The notes under the pieces: model-generated | What the model was told of the DNA's origin: nothing | Databases searched by the model: none | Seen by the model: only the letters and a program-made list of their open reading frames with translations | Shown here: one piece after another, positions 39,491 through 48,222 of the stretch | How the letters are laid out: the number at the start of each line of letters is the position of its first letter | Numbering within the stretch: the first letter of the stretch is position 1 | Origin: a virus | Direction: 5' to 3' (one strand) | IMG/VR virus record: IMGVR_UViG_3300031788_000007 | Span: 1-64,000 of that record | Length of the DNA stretch: 64,000 bases | Translations under genes and position numbers: made by a program

Positions 39491-40181
39491 TCCAGTTTTG
39501 ATCTTGACCCACAACTGCCTTGAGTTGACGAAGAAGTGCGTGGAGTCGGTGAGGAAGCAGGACGTTCCAACGTATCTCTGCGTTATTGACAACGGTTCTA
39601 CGGATGGAACGGTTGAGTGGTTTCTTTCACAAGGAGTTGATGGAGGTTTGTGCAAAAGTTTTGTGAGCAACGAGGGGGTATCGGCGGGGTGGAATGTCGG
39701 ACTCGAAATTTGTTTCAATGTGGATAAGGCGGATCATGTGCTTGTGGTCAACAATGACACGATCCTTCCACCATGGCTCTATCGCTCTCTGTTGGCCTAC
39801 GACGTGCCGTTTGTGACCGGGGTAAGTGTTGGGGAGATGGAGGCCATTGCAGCGCCACAGCCGCCCAAGGAACTCGCTCCGTGCCCTGATTTTTCGGCAT
39901 GGCTGATGCGCCGGGACTGTTGGGATAAGGTGGGAAGGTTTGACGAGCGCATGAAGCACTACGCCTCTGATAACGATTATCACGTCCGAGCGCACCGGGC
40001 GGGTGTTCCTTTGATGAACGCGGGAGTACACTTCTATCACGAGCGGTCTTCGACTCTGAAGCTGGCTCCTCCTGAAGAGCATCTGGAGATTTGCCGACAG
40101 GCAGACGCTGACCGGGAAGTTTTCAAGAGCATCTACGGATGTATGCCGTGGGAGCCGGGATACGCAGAGTTGTTCAAGTGA
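39480..40181 (+). CDS. Glycosyltransferase family 2, second copy
   Basis: A 233-aa protein from ATG 39480 after GGAGGAGGAATCA. VLILTHNCLELTKKCVESV and IDNGSTDGT form the nucleotide site, NNDTILP contains the DxD-equivalent, and DNDYHVRAHRAG resembles the catalytic base region. Rhamnosyl-type GT2 enzymes have this layout. Overlaps the previous GT by 11 nt. Confidence 0.75.
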   Translation: MGSNPVLILTHNCLELTKKCVESVRKQDVPTYLCVIDNGSTDGTVEWFLSQGVDGGLCKSFVSNEGVSAGWNVGLEICFNVDKADHVLVVNNDTILPPWLYRSLLAYDVPFVTGVSVGEMEAIAAPQPPKELAPCPDFSAWLMRRDCWDKVGRFDERMKHYASDNDYHVRAHRAGVPLMNAGVHFYHERSSTLKLAPPEEHLEICRQADADREVFKSIYGCMPWEPGYAELFK

Positions 40182-40291
40182 AGAAGTTGAGACCGGGCAT
40201 CCTCCGTTGGTTGAAGTATCAGCAGGAGGGCAGGAAGATTTTCAGGGTGACGGAGGCGTACCGTAGGTTTATCGCCAGGGAGGGGAAATGA
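40178..40291 (+). CDS. 37-aa basic peptide (GTG start)
   Basis: From GTG 40178 in a GTGA overlap with the GT2 stop to TGA 40289-40291, itself overlapping the next ATG. MKKLRPGILRWLKYQQEGRKIFR..., strongly basic. Tight coupling on both sides supports translation. Unknown function. Confidence 0.5.
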   Translation: MKKLRPGILRWLKYQQEGRKIFRVTEAYRRFIAREGK

Positions 40292-40470
40292 ATCATCCGA
40301 TAACGTGGGGAGAAGTGGTAACGGTCATCATTTGCATCTGGTTGGGGTTGCTTGTGCTTAGATTAGTCTTCGGAGTGATAGGAGCCTTGTTTATCCACCG
40401 GAAAGACATGAAGACCGACGAGGAAGTGGAAACGCATGAGCCATACGCAGGCAAGACTTTGGGCCTGTAG
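40288..40470 (+). CDS. Small single-pass membrane protein
   Basis: A 60-aa protein from ATG 40288 (ATGA overlap, CAGGGAGGGGAA upstream). Residues 10-36 (VVTVIICIWLGLLVLRLVF and GVIGALFI) are hydrophobic, then a charged tail. Could anchor the glycosylation cassette to the membrane. Its TAG (40468-40470) forms the start of palindrome copy 10. Confidence 0.55.
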   Translation: MNHPITWGEVVTVIICIWLGLLVLRLVFGVIGALFIHRKDMKTDEEVETHEPYAGKTLGL

Positions 40471-40485
40471 TCCAAAATTTGGAGT
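40469..40485. repeat. 17-bp palindrome, copy 10 (AGTCCAAAATTTGGAGT)
   Basis: Starts in the TAG stop of the small membrane-protein gene, marking the right end of the accessory cassette. Confidence 0.9.
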
Positions 40486-40500
40486 GACAAGGAGAGTGAT

Positions 40501-40917
40501 ATGGGAGATATGCGATGGTTGAGAATGGAGTGGGTGAAGCCGTTTCCGATAGAACGCGACGACGGATACGGGGGAAAGATCAAAGTGGGCGTCCAGATGT
40601 TGCGGGCGCTGAGAAGCGATGGGCAACTATTCGAGGTCCACGTTGAAGTTAATGAGGTTCCGTTCGATCTTACCGTGAAGCAGTTGAGGTTGACCCTAGA
40701 CGCCATGCTCGACAATCCAGCATTGCCGCCTTCGTTAGACGAAGAGAGCGGCTTGCCGATGACACGGAAGGTTCACTCAGAAACCTTCAAAGGGCAAGGG
40801 AATTGGTTCGAGGCGGCAGATTGGGATAAGTGGGTCGAGTGGATGAATACTTATACCCCAACCCCTGACAACTGGTGGCTATTCTCGTCATTTAAAGACA
40901 AGTTACGGGAGGCGTGA
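40501..40917 (+). CDS. Hypothetical protein
   Basis: A 138-aa protein from ATG 40501 after AAGGAGAGTGAT. Mixed alpha/beta, Trp-rich C-terminal half (NWFEAADWDKWVEWMN). No recognised family. One base separates its stop from the next ATG. Confidence 0.5.
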   Translation: MGDMRWLRMEWVKPFPIERDDGYGGKIKVGVQMLRALRSDGQLFEVHVEVNEVPFDLTVKQLRLTLDAMLDNPALPPSLDEESGLPMTRKVHSETFKGQGNWFEAADWDKWVEWMNTYTPTPDNWWLFSSFKDKLREA

Positions 40918-40918
40918 C

Positions 40919-41497
40919 ATGGGCAGACGCAAGGGATTTGGCAAGACCAAAGCGAAGAAGCTGCCTCCGTTCGAGTTGATCGACCACGAGGCAAAGCCGC
41001 AACTGGAACCCTACAAACTGTTGGCCGAGATCAGGAAGGCCCACCACCCGGACATCAAAGAGGCGAAGATTGTTCTCGCCTGGCAGAAGGGCATCAAGGC
41101 CGACAAAGACGGTCACGTAATGCTCGGGAAGTGCATCAAGATCGGCGACCTCCAGAAAGAGCTTGCCGACTGGGATTTTGTGATTACCCTCAACTTCGAG
41201 GTGTGGCAGTCGAGCGAGTGGACCCGCGAGAAGAAGCTGGCCCTACTCGACCACGAGTTGATGCACGCTGATGAGTCGCTCGACAAAGACGGTGAGCCCA
41301 AGGTAGACGCCAAAGGCCGGCGGCAGTGGCGGATTCGGAAGCATGACGTTGAGGAGTTTTCGGCCATCATCGAGCGCCACGGAATCTGGAAGCGCGACCT
41401 TCAGCGGTTCGCAGAAGCCATTATGAAGACGACACAGAAGACGCTGGAGTTCCCTCCCGTGGCGGCCGACGCCAGCGAGCAAGTGGTGGTGCAGTAG
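40919..41497 (+). CDS. Putative phage metallopeptidase
   Basis: A 192-aa protein from ATG 40919. ALLDHELMHADESLDKDG near residue 115 has HExxH with the surrounding pattern of the putative phage metallopeptidase family (PF18894 as I recall). FNFEVWQSSEWTREKK-like strands precede it. Substrate unknown. Second zincin-like protein in the window after 9664. Confidence 0.7.
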   Translation: MGRRKGFGKTKAKKLPPFELIDHEAKPQLEPYKLLAEIRKAHHPDIKEAKIVLAWQKGIKADKDGHVMLGKCIKIGDLQKELADWDFVITLNFEVWQSSEWTREKKLALLDHELMHADESLDKDGEPKVDAKGRRQWRIRKHDVEEFSAIIERHGIWKRDLQRFAEAIMKTTQKTLEFPPVAADASEQVVVQ

Positions 41498-41510
41498 GAA
41501 TTCAGATGAA

Positions 41511-41534
41511 AGTCTACCGGCACAGCGGTAGACT
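41511..41534 (+). promoter_or_regulatory. Perfect hairpin immediately before a start codon
   Basis: AGTCTACC (41511-41518), 8-nt loop, GGTAGACT (41527-41534), ending 6 nt before ATG 41541. The ATG has no other SD, and no T-run follows the stem. It may regulate initiation or protect the 5' end of a processed transcript. Confidence 0.6.
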
Positions 41535-41540
41535 CTTCTC

Positions 41541-44500
41541 ATGGCAGACGCTCCGTACCAGACGCAAAACTTTTTGCTCAAGAGCCTTGGGGTAGTCGCC
41601 CGTCCGGCAGACGACGCGGTTGATCCTGGGCATTATTTGCAACTCGACAGCCTCGAAGAGATAGAAGAAAACTCTCTTGCAAGTCGCCTTGGAACCACGA
41701 TCTTAAACAAGGTCGGCACAGCCGCTATGCCTATAGCGGGGTCTTTTCTTATAGGAAATCCGAACGTCCATAGCCTCCAGAAACTCAGTTCTATTCCAGC
41801 GCAAGGCAACGTTTCTGGAGCGTGGCGGTATGCTTCCAGAGGTGCAAGGCTCTACCGTATAGCAGGATTGAATCCAGGCGCATATACGCTCCTCTCCGCT
41901 TCTCTTAACGGCCAGCCGTGGGGAAGCGCGGTCTATTCTCCGTCTGTGACCGGCTACCCTTACCTTTACATTGCCGACTTGAACGGAATGTTGAAGGATA
42001 ACGGTTCTTTGGCTGCTCCACAGAAAGCGGGGATATTCCAGCCGCAGTATCCCGTACAGGCGCAAGCGCAGCCGTTATCGGAGATTGTTCTTGACTCCTT
42101 TGTGGGTTCCACTTATGCGACTTCCGGAGTGGGGGCATTTACAGCAAACACCACAGTCAACACTTCGACAAGTGGTTCTGCGATCGCCGTGACCGGCTTG
42201 CAGGAAGTTGTGTTTGCAGCATCGTGGAGGGATTTGTTTCAATCTCTAATCTTCGATGTTGGAGGGGCAAATCAAGAAACAGTTCTAGTTTTGCAGGTTA
42301 CAGATACGGGATTTGTCGCCAACTTCACCAAGACTCACCTTACCGGGGTGACCGTCAATGAAGCGGGTTGGACGGGAACGGTTGCAACCTCGACCACGGC
42401 GACGGTGAGCAAGACGTTTGTGGGAACGCCGATTGCGGCGTGGCCGACGACACTGGACCCAGCAGACTACATCGGGCTTTCACTGTACGTTGGAGATCCG
42501 AACGCGATTCAGTCGATCACCCTTCAATTCAATACGGCGAACGGGGCCTACTTTTACAGGACAATCGGCCAGGGGCCGCTCCAGCAGGCATTGAACGCCC
42601 AGACCGACAGTTCTACGGCCGCCGAGACTGCGGTGTTGACCGACACTCTCGGGGTGTACACGCCGGCCTCGGGAGGAGTGACTTCACTTAACACGGTCCC
42701 AGGTTGGACCCCATTTCTGGTGCAGTTGGAAAGTTTTTCGGGAGCAGGAGGAGCGGACTTCAATGATCCTGTGACGAACTGGCAGAACGTCACGGGCTAC
42801 CAGATAACGATTGTGACTGGGGCCGGGATAGCGACCACCTCATTTCCCATCACGATCAAAGCGGGGTCTTTGCTGCTTCTTGGCGGGGCCGGTCCAGACA
42901 CCTTTGCCGGAGTGGCCTACGATTATCTCGTCACCTACTTCAACATCAACGACTACACGGAATCCAACCCGTCGATGTCGATGACGAATGTAAATCCTCC
43001 ATCGAACACGAACTGGGTCTACCCGCGGCGCCAGCCTGTGCTGTTGACGATCACGAATGGAAGTTCCGACACTCAGATCACTCACCTTCGGATTTACCGC
43101 AGAGGAGGGACACTCGGAGACAACTACCGCAGGATCGACCAAGTGCCGTTGACGGCCGGCACAGGAGGGACTCAGACCTACCTCGACATCTGGAGTGACG
43201 CGGACATCCAGCAGGCGGATGTAGTCAGTTTCACCAATGATGTTCCAGTCACATCTCCGCTTCCCGTTCCGATGAATAACACTCTCGGATCGGCTATCGT
43301 CACCACGAATGGGGTTGTGACGGTAGTCTTGACGAATCAATACGACACATTGACGGGTGGTTTCACTGTTCCCTTATGGGTCGGACAACAGGTGAATATC
43401 GGAAATGTGGTGGCCGCGAATTTCGAGACGGTGATCGTTCTGACTGTTACCCGTGTAGGAATTTTAGGGAGGTTCATTACAGGGTTCACAGCATTTGTGC
43501 AGAACACTCACGCATTGAATGAACCTCTTTCCGCTACAGCGAAGTATGGACAGCCGTTCAACATCATGGCCGTGGCGTTCGATCAGGGGTGGTATGCAGG
43601 CGACTATCAGAATCCCTCATATCTGTACTGGACCCCCAAGGGGAATTTACAGGCGGTAAGCAGCGCATCCTACGAGCCGGTGAGCAGCCCAGGCGATGGC
43701 ATTACAGCGATCGTGGGGACGGCGGCCAATCTATTTGTGAGCACATTGCAGAGATGGTGGTCGGTGGCGCCAGGCAGCAACGTCAACTCTAGCCCGACAA
43801 TCTATCCGACCAATGTAGATCACGGTTGCGTAGGGCCGAGAGCGTGGACGCTGAAAGATGGAACGGTATTCTATCTTGGGTTAGATGGACTCCGCACGAT
43901 GCGTGGAGGTGGAGGGGAGTACATCTCTGAAATCATCGAGTTCGTATGGCAGAACACAGGGCCGACGCCTATTCCGATTGCAGACCCAACGCAGTTTGCG
44001 ACCGTGCAGGCGAGTTGGTGGAATCGGTGGGTGTTCTTCAGCTACATCGCCCTCGACGGGAACCGGCACAGAATCATTCTTGATGTGGACAACAAGCGGT
44101 ATCGCTGTGATGACCTCGATGCCCATAGCATGTTCTTAGAGGAGGATACCGGGACTCTGGTTTGGGGAGACTCTCAAGGGCTTATCCACCTCGACCGGCA
44201 GCTTGTCCAGTACGACGAAACGAACGTGGCCGGAACGGTGACGCAGAGCCCAATAGCGTTCACACTGCAAACACCATACGGGAACCAGGGGATGCCGGAG
44301 GTCCAGAAGCAGTACCAGGAGTTCACGCTGGACTGCAACACAAACGGAAATCCAGTTGGAGTGACTCTTTCGTTTGACGATGGAGAAACGACGGAATTCA
44401 TTGGGACTGTGACGACGACCGTGAGGGAGAGAATCAATCTCAACATCAACAACGGGGAAGGTTTTCAAGCGTACAAGGCGTCCTTGCTGTTGACGGGATC

Positions 44501-44888
44501 GGGAATAACTCGCATCTACCTATTCCAAGCGAAGTTGAAGTACCTGCCGCTGGCGATGACGCGGCAGAGCCTTGACACGTATTGGCTTCGGTTTGGAACC
44601 GACGAGAGCAAGATCTGCAAGCAGGCTTACTTCGAGTACAACGCGGGAGCGGTCATCAGCGGAGCGGTCTACTACGATGACAGCCCTACGGTCGGATTTC
44701 CGTTTACATTGCCACAGTATTCTGGAATCAGAAACCCGCTTCGGGTTCGGTTTCCTGCCGTAAAATTCAGGATGATGCGCTGTATTCTCACGAGCGCGGC
44801 AGACTTCCAAGTGTGGAATGAGAGTAACTTTGAAGTAAAGCCGCTGTGCCAGGGGAAGGGATACGCTAAGTTCCCGATGATGCCGTAA
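41541..44888 (+). CDS. Large tail-hub or DNA-stabilisation-like structural protein
   Basis: A 1115-aa protein from ATG 41541. Largely beta-structured with Ser/Thr/Gly-rich repeats and immunoglobulin-like stretches (SMTNVNPPSNTNW; TAGTGGTQTYLDIW), few Cys. It resembles large podoviral packaged-DNA stabilisation or tail-hub proteins by size and composition. No enzymatic motif is evident. Location after adaptors and before the split terminase fits a virion protein. Confidence 0.55.
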   Translation: MADAPYQTQNFLLKSLGVVARPADDAVDPGHYLQLDSLEEIEENSLASRLGTTILNKVGTAAMPIAGSFLIGNPNVHSLQKLSSIPAQGNVSGAWRYASRGARLYRIAGLNPGAYTLLSASLNGQPWGSAVYSPSVTGYPYLYIADLNGMLKDNGSLAAPQKAGIFQPQYPVQAQAQPLSEIVLDSFVGSTYATSGVGAFTANTTVNTSTSGSAIAVTGLQEVVFAASWRDLFQSLIFDVGGANQETVLVLQVTDTGFVANFTKTHLTGVTVNEAGWTGTVATSTTATVSKTFVGTPIAAWPTTLDPADYIGLSLYVGDPNAIQSITLQFNTANGAYFYRTIGQGPLQQALNAQTDSSTAAETAVLTDTLGVYTPASGGVTSLNTVPGWTPFLVQLESFSGAGGADFNDPVTNWQNVTGYQITIVTGAGIATTSFPITIKAGSLLLLGGAGPDTFAGVAYDYLVTYFNINDYTESNPSMSMTNVNPPSNTNWVYPRRQPVLLTITNGSSDTQITHLRIYRRGGTLGDNYRRIDQVPLTAGTGGTQTYLDIWSDADIQQADVVSFTNDVPVTSPLPVPMNNTLGSAIVTTNGVVTVVLTNQYDTLTGGFTVPLWVGQQVNIGNVVAANFETVIVLTVTRVGILGRFITGFTAFVQNTHALNEPLSATAKYGQPFNIMAVAFDQGWYAGDYQNPSYLYWTPKGNLQAVSSASYEPVSSPGDGITAIVGTAANLFVSTLQRWWSVAPGSNVNSSPTIYPTNVDHGCVGPRAWTLKDGTVFYLGLDGLRTMRGGGGEYISEIIEFVWQNTGPTPIPIADPTQFATVQASWWNRWVFFSYIALDGNRHRIILDVDNKRYRCDDLDAHSMFLEEDTGTLVWGDSQGLIHLDRQLVQYDETNVAGTVTQSPIAFTLQTPYGNQGMPEVQKQYQEFTLDCNTNGNPVGVTLSFDDGETTEFIGTVTTTVRERINLNINNGEGFQAYKASLLLTGSGITRIYLFQAKLKYLPLAMTRQSLDTYWLRFGTDESKICKQAYFEYNAGAVISGAVYYDDSPTVGFPFTLPQYSGIRNPLRVRFPAVKFRMMRCILTSAADFQVWNESNFEVKPLCQGKGYAKFPMMP

Positions 44889-44923
44889 ATGATTGTTGTG
44901 GATAGGGAGGTTCGGAGGTATAC

Positions 44924-44993
44924 TGAGGGTGTCGGGAGTGCGAATCCCGGCCAAGCCTAATCGCTACTGGAGGTAGCAACCATGACACCCTCA
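44924..44993 (+). promoter_or_regulatory. Inverted repeat sequestering the next start codon
   Basis: TGAGGGTGTC (44924-44933) is perfectly complementary to GACACCCTCA (44984-44993), which includes the G of ATG 44982. Between them a smaller GGGA/TCCC hairpin (44934-44948) and the SD GGAGGT. In RNA the pair would put the SD and start of the endonuclease gene in a large loop or stem, so translation may be controlled. Confidence 0.65.
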
Positions 44994-46124
44994 AACATCA
45001 ATTTAACACCTTTCACAAAACTGTGCCGCAAGGGTCTTCACGAGTACGACGCAACCAAGAAGCTCTGTCCTGAATGTTCCCGAGCCACAAAAGCATCTTG
45101 TCAATTGAGGAACAGAGAAAGATATGTAAAAGCCAACAGCGATAGATACTATTCAAACTATGAACGAAGCAAGGCAGAACATGCGGAATATAGGAAGAAG
45201 AATAGAGAGAAAATCAACGCAAGGCAACTAAAATCTTATCATGAGAACTTAGAGCTAAGGAGAAAACAATCAGCTAAGTATTGCCAGAAAAACAGGGAAC
45301 TGGCGGTGTGGAGAGCGATGGTTCTGCGCTGCACGGATACTAAAAATAAACAATATGAGGATTACGGAGCCAGGGGAATCAATGTTCACAGCGAATGGCT
45401 TGGAGAGAATGGGTATAAGGTTTTTCTCCGAGATATGGGGAAGAGACCAAGCGACAAACATACTCTCGACCGGAAGAATAACGATTTAGGGTACACCCCA
45501 GACAACTGCCGGTGGGTTTTGCCTATAGTCCAAGGAAGGAACAAAAGAAACAATCACCTTATCGAGTACAACGGAAAAACTCAATGCTTGTCTGCGTGGG
45601 CAGGGGAAGTCGGTGTGGGTTCTTCTACTCTGGCAAGGAGAATAACCTTCTGGGGTATAGATAGAGCCATGACCCAGAAACCGCGAATTGTGAACCAAGG
45701 GTTTCACCGTCAACTATGCGACCGAGGCGCAGCATGGTTACGCGACGAGAAATCGTGCCATACAGTCTTTACCGAGTGCGCCCGTAACGTGGACGAAAAA
45801 CCCGACGCAATTGGATGGAGTGGTGAATCTACGTACCTCGTTGAATGTAAGACAACGCGTACCAACTTCTTCGACGATGCCAAGAAAAAGATGAGGTTAC
45901 ACCCAGATAGAGGTGTCGGTTTATTCAGGTACTATCTAGTCCCAAAAGGCATGGTTCTACCAAAAGACGTTCCTGAAAAATGGGGACTCCTGTACGATGG
46001 AGATGTAGTGCAAATAGTCAAAGAGGCTGTTCGGTTCGATGTGAGAAATATCGAAGCAGAGACGCACATTCTTTCTCCGCGGCCTGGAAGGTGGAAAAAT
46101 GGGGCAAACAAATCAACTCCCTAA
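44982..46124 (+). CDS. Chimeric endonuclease: homing module plus PD-(D/E)XK domain
   Basis: A 380-aa protein from ATG 44982. Residues 110-205 (WRAMVLRCTD, YGARGINV, LDRKNNDLGYTPDNCRW) match the homing module at 35513, preceded by a Cys/Lys-rich helical start. From about residue 240 the sequence switches: DEKPDAIGW ... YLVECKTTRTNF is a PD-(D/E)XK nuclease core (Asp, Glu, Lys). Its end overlaps the next gene by 26 nt. Probably a selfish nuclease; fusion of two nuclease types is unusual. Confidence 0.65.
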   Translation: MTPSNINLTPFTKLCRKGLHEYDATKKLCPECSRATKASCQLRNRERYVKANSDRYYSNYERSKAEHAEYRKKNREKINARQLKSYHENLELRRKQSAKYCQKNRELAVWRAMVLRCTDTKNKQYEDYGARGINVHSEWLGENGYKVFLRDMGKRPSDKHTLDRKNNDLGYTPDNCRWVLPIVQGRNKRNNHLIEYNGKTQCLSAWAGEVGVGSSTLARRITFWGIDRAMTQKPRIVNQGFHRQLCDRGAAWLRDEKSCHTVFTECARNVDEKPDAIGWSGESTYLVECKTTRTNFFDDAKKKMRLHPDRGVGLFRYYLVPKGMVLPKDVPEKWGLLYDGDVVQIVKEAVRFDVRNIEAETHILSPRPGRWKNGANKSTP

Positions 46125-46515
46125 ACCGACATTCATTGGAATTACGCAGGATCATCAACGATTTCTTAGCCAACTGACCGACGCGACGAACACCTTGCTT
46201 GGGTACAACGGCACGATCCCGATGGTCAACACGCTCGATCTCAACAACAACCCCATTCAAAACGTAGCCGCTCCGGTAGCGCCCACAGATGCCTTGAACC
46301 TCGGGACGGCGGAAGCTAAATACGCTCCATCAGTGACCGGCCCTCAGTTGGATGTGGGAGGGTCGAACTCGTTGAAGGGGGTGACGTACCTCTACACTTG
46401 GAAGAACAAGGGTTTGAGCGTAACGATCACGACGGCGAAGCTGACGGGCGGGGGGACGAACGGGAGTATGACCTTCACTGCGGGCCTCTTGACCGCGCAG
46501 GTCCAAGCCACTTAG
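46099..46515 (+). CDS. Virion structural hypothetical
   Basis: A 138-aa protein from ATG 46099, overlapping the endonuclease 3' end. Gly/Thr/Asn-rich beta pattern (NTLDLNNNPIQNVAAPVAPTD) typical of tail fibre attachment or N-terminal adapter regions. The overlap hints that the nuclease gene was inserted next to it. Confidence 0.5.
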   Translation: MGQTNQLPKPTFIGITQDHQRFLSQLTDATNTLLGYNGTIPMVNTLDLNNNPIQNVAAPVAPTDALNLGTAEAKYAPSVTGPQLDVGGSNSLKGVTYLYTWKNKGLSVTITTAKLTGGGTNGSMTFTAGLLTAQVQAT

Positions 46516-46533
46516 GAGTATGCTGTTGTGGGG

Positions 46534-46550
46534 AGTCCAAAATTTGGACT
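46534..46550. repeat. 17-bp palindrome, copy 11 (AGTCCAAAATTTGGACT)
   Basis: Perfect dyad, 18 nt after a stop codon and 11 nt before the start of the split terminase ATPase gene. Left boundary of the split-terminase block. Confidence 0.9.
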
Positions 46551-46561
46551 GAGGAGGGGAT

Positions 46562-47365
46562 ATGGGGACAGCAACATCATTGACTCTGGATATGCTCAAG
46601 GTGATGACGCCAGATAAAGGTCTGGTGTCGGTCGGCGAGGGGCCTTGGGGAGAGATTTACGCCGATTACCTGAAGAACGCCGGAAACAGGAACATTGTTT
46701 GGAAGCGTCGGCAATTGGGTATGACGACGTTCTCTCTGGCGCGAGGGTTCTTGAAGGCCGCCGAAGGGAAGACCTGCATCATCGTTGCCCATCAGTTTGC
46801 TGGAGCGGATTACCTTTGGGATATGGTGGAGACATTCATCGCTAACCTTCCTGCTCCACTGCCGATCAAGTGGAAGAATAGTCAGAAGCGCTATTTTGGA
46901 TTGGATGGGCGCTTCCCAGCGCAATTCCAAATTGGTCACTTGATGATGGCTGGATTTGGATTAGGAATGAATGTAGACTTTGTTCACTTGCAAGAGTTTG
47001 CATGGTGGCCGAGGCGCGATCAGGAGAGGGTGTGGCAGGCTTTGGCTCCATGTCTAAAACCAGACGCCGAGGTAATCATTGAATCCGCTCCAAAAGAAGA
47101 AGATAACGGACTGTTTGACGAAATATGGAAAGGAGCACCCGCATACGGATTCACCCGTCACTTCTTCCCGTGGTGGAGGGATTCTCGTTACGTTGCCGAG
47201 CCCGTCGATCCTAAGAGTCTGAAGAAGGCCGAGAAGGAATTGATTGACGATCATGGATTGACGCTGGAGCAAATCGGCTGGAGGCGCAAGCAGTGTGACA
47301 GATTCATGGAACTCTACGGAAGTGAGAAGATGTTCAAGATGGAGTACAGTGAATCGGTCCAGTAA
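46562..47365 (+). CDS. Second terminase: ATPase-only half
   Basis: A 267-aa protein from ATG 46562 after GAGGAGGGGAT. The Walker A-type motif is KRRQLGMTT (48-56), the Walker B region VDFVHLQEF (138-146; Gln-Glu where full-length TerL has Asp-Glu), and the coupling motif IIESAPKEEDNG near 175. The final FKMEYSESVQ corresponds to the end of the ATPase domain of the full TerL (FNQEYSLTAEESF). The nuclease half is a separate gene at 49010. No nuclease residues here. Could be a packaging motor variant or a decaying paralogue. Confidence 0.75.
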   Translation: MGTATSLTLDMLKVMTPDKGLVSVGEGPWGEIYADYLKNAGNRNIVWKRRQLGMTTFSLARGFLKAAEGKTCIIVAHQFAGADYLWDMVETFIANLPAPLPIKWKNSQKRYFGLDGRFPAQFQIGHLMMAGFGLGMNVDFVHLQEFAWWPRRDQERVWQALAPCLKPDAEVIIESAPKEEDNGLFDEIWKGAPAYGFTRHFFPWWRDSRYVAEPVDPKSLKKAEKELIDDHGLTLEQIGWRRKQCDRFMELYGSEKMFKMEYSESVQ

Positions 47366-47381
47366 GAAGAGGGGGTAAGGG

Positions 47382-47984
47382 ATGTACGGATGGGGATGGT
47401 ACGGAACGAAAAGTCTTCAAGTGGTTCCTGTAATGAAGGGGACGCCATGCTTTCTCGACGGCATGATGAGCCACTTGTATTACGAGACGAAGCGGCTTGG
47501 TAAAATCCGGCAAACATTCTGTGGAGACGAGTTCTCGCATGACCACTTCATAGCCTACTTCGAGGCTCTGAAAACCGCTCAAGTTCTCTGCCGGGTGACC
47601 GATGAGGGGAAGTTGATTCCGGTCGGATACAGTTGGGTGAGCAATCCGCGAGGGGTAGACGGAGGCCGGGCCGCGCAGTGCGGGTTCTGCTTCTTGGAGG
47701 ACGGCAGTTCGGGGAAGTCGAGCGCAAGGGACTTGGCGAGATTGGCTGTAGCGTATGCTTTCGAGGATTTGCGGATTGACACAATCCACGGCGTCCAGGT
47801 CATCGACAACATCGCGGCCAGAAACTTCTCCATGCGGCTCGGCTTCAAGCCGGTAGCGGTGGTCCCTGATTACCATGCCATCGACGGCAAGTTGGTAGCG
47901 GCTCAGGTGATGATGCTCAGGAAAGCCGATTTTTGGCCTGGGTTTGTGGCGTGGAAAGAAAAGCAGCCGAAGGTGGGCGAGTGA
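47382..47984 (+). CDS. GNAT-type acetyltransferase-like protein
   Basis: A 200-aa protein from ATG 47382. GYSWVSNPRGVDGG, LARLAVAYAFEDLRI and DNIAARNFSMRLGFKPV are the strand-helix acetyl-CoA pattern of GNAT enzymes. Located between the two halves of the second terminase. Acceptor unknown; GNATs in phages can modify host proteins or virions. Confidence 0.65.
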   Translation: MYGWGWYGTKSLQVVPVMKGTPCFLDGMMSHLYYETKRLGKIRQTFCGDEFSHDHFIAYFEALKTAQVLCRVTDEGKLIPVGYSWVSNPRGVDGGRAAQCGFCFLEDGSSGKSSARDLARLAVAYAFEDLRIDTIHGVQVIDNIAARNFSMRLGFKPVAVVPDYHAIDGKLVAAQVMMLRKADFWPGFVAWKEKQPKVGE

Positions 47985-48169
47985 ACACGATCGAAGAGAA
48001 TCTTGACGAGAAGACGAAGGCCGCCTTGAAGGCGTTTCGAGAAAGTCTTTGCGCAGCGGCGAAGAAGGCGTATTCTGATTCCAGCATCGGAGCGAAGGGC
48101 GACTTCTCACCTACTCGGATTGAACATCCAAACGGAGCCAGCCCTTCCGATGTTTCTGACAATCATTAA
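47981..48169 (+). CDS. Small charged protein (GTG start)
   Basis: A 62-aa protein from GTG 47981 in a GTGA overlap: MNTIEENLDEKTKAALKAF..., helical with an acidic end. Could be a minor virion or chaperone protein. Unknown. Confidence 0.5.
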   Translation: MNTIEENLDEKTKAALKAFRESLCAAAKKAYSDSSIGAKGDFSPTRIEHPNGASPSDVSDNH

Positions 48170-48222
48170 AATCCAGTAGAAAACTTCGCACAGGTGTCGT
48201 ACCCTCCCTGTAGGAGTGCCGC

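Noticed and set aside
44905-44960. tRNA-like 3' half (GGGAGTGCGAATCCC)
   Set aside because: The T-loop lacks the TTC sequence and no acceptor or anticodon arms can be formed; better explained by the inverted repeat leader.
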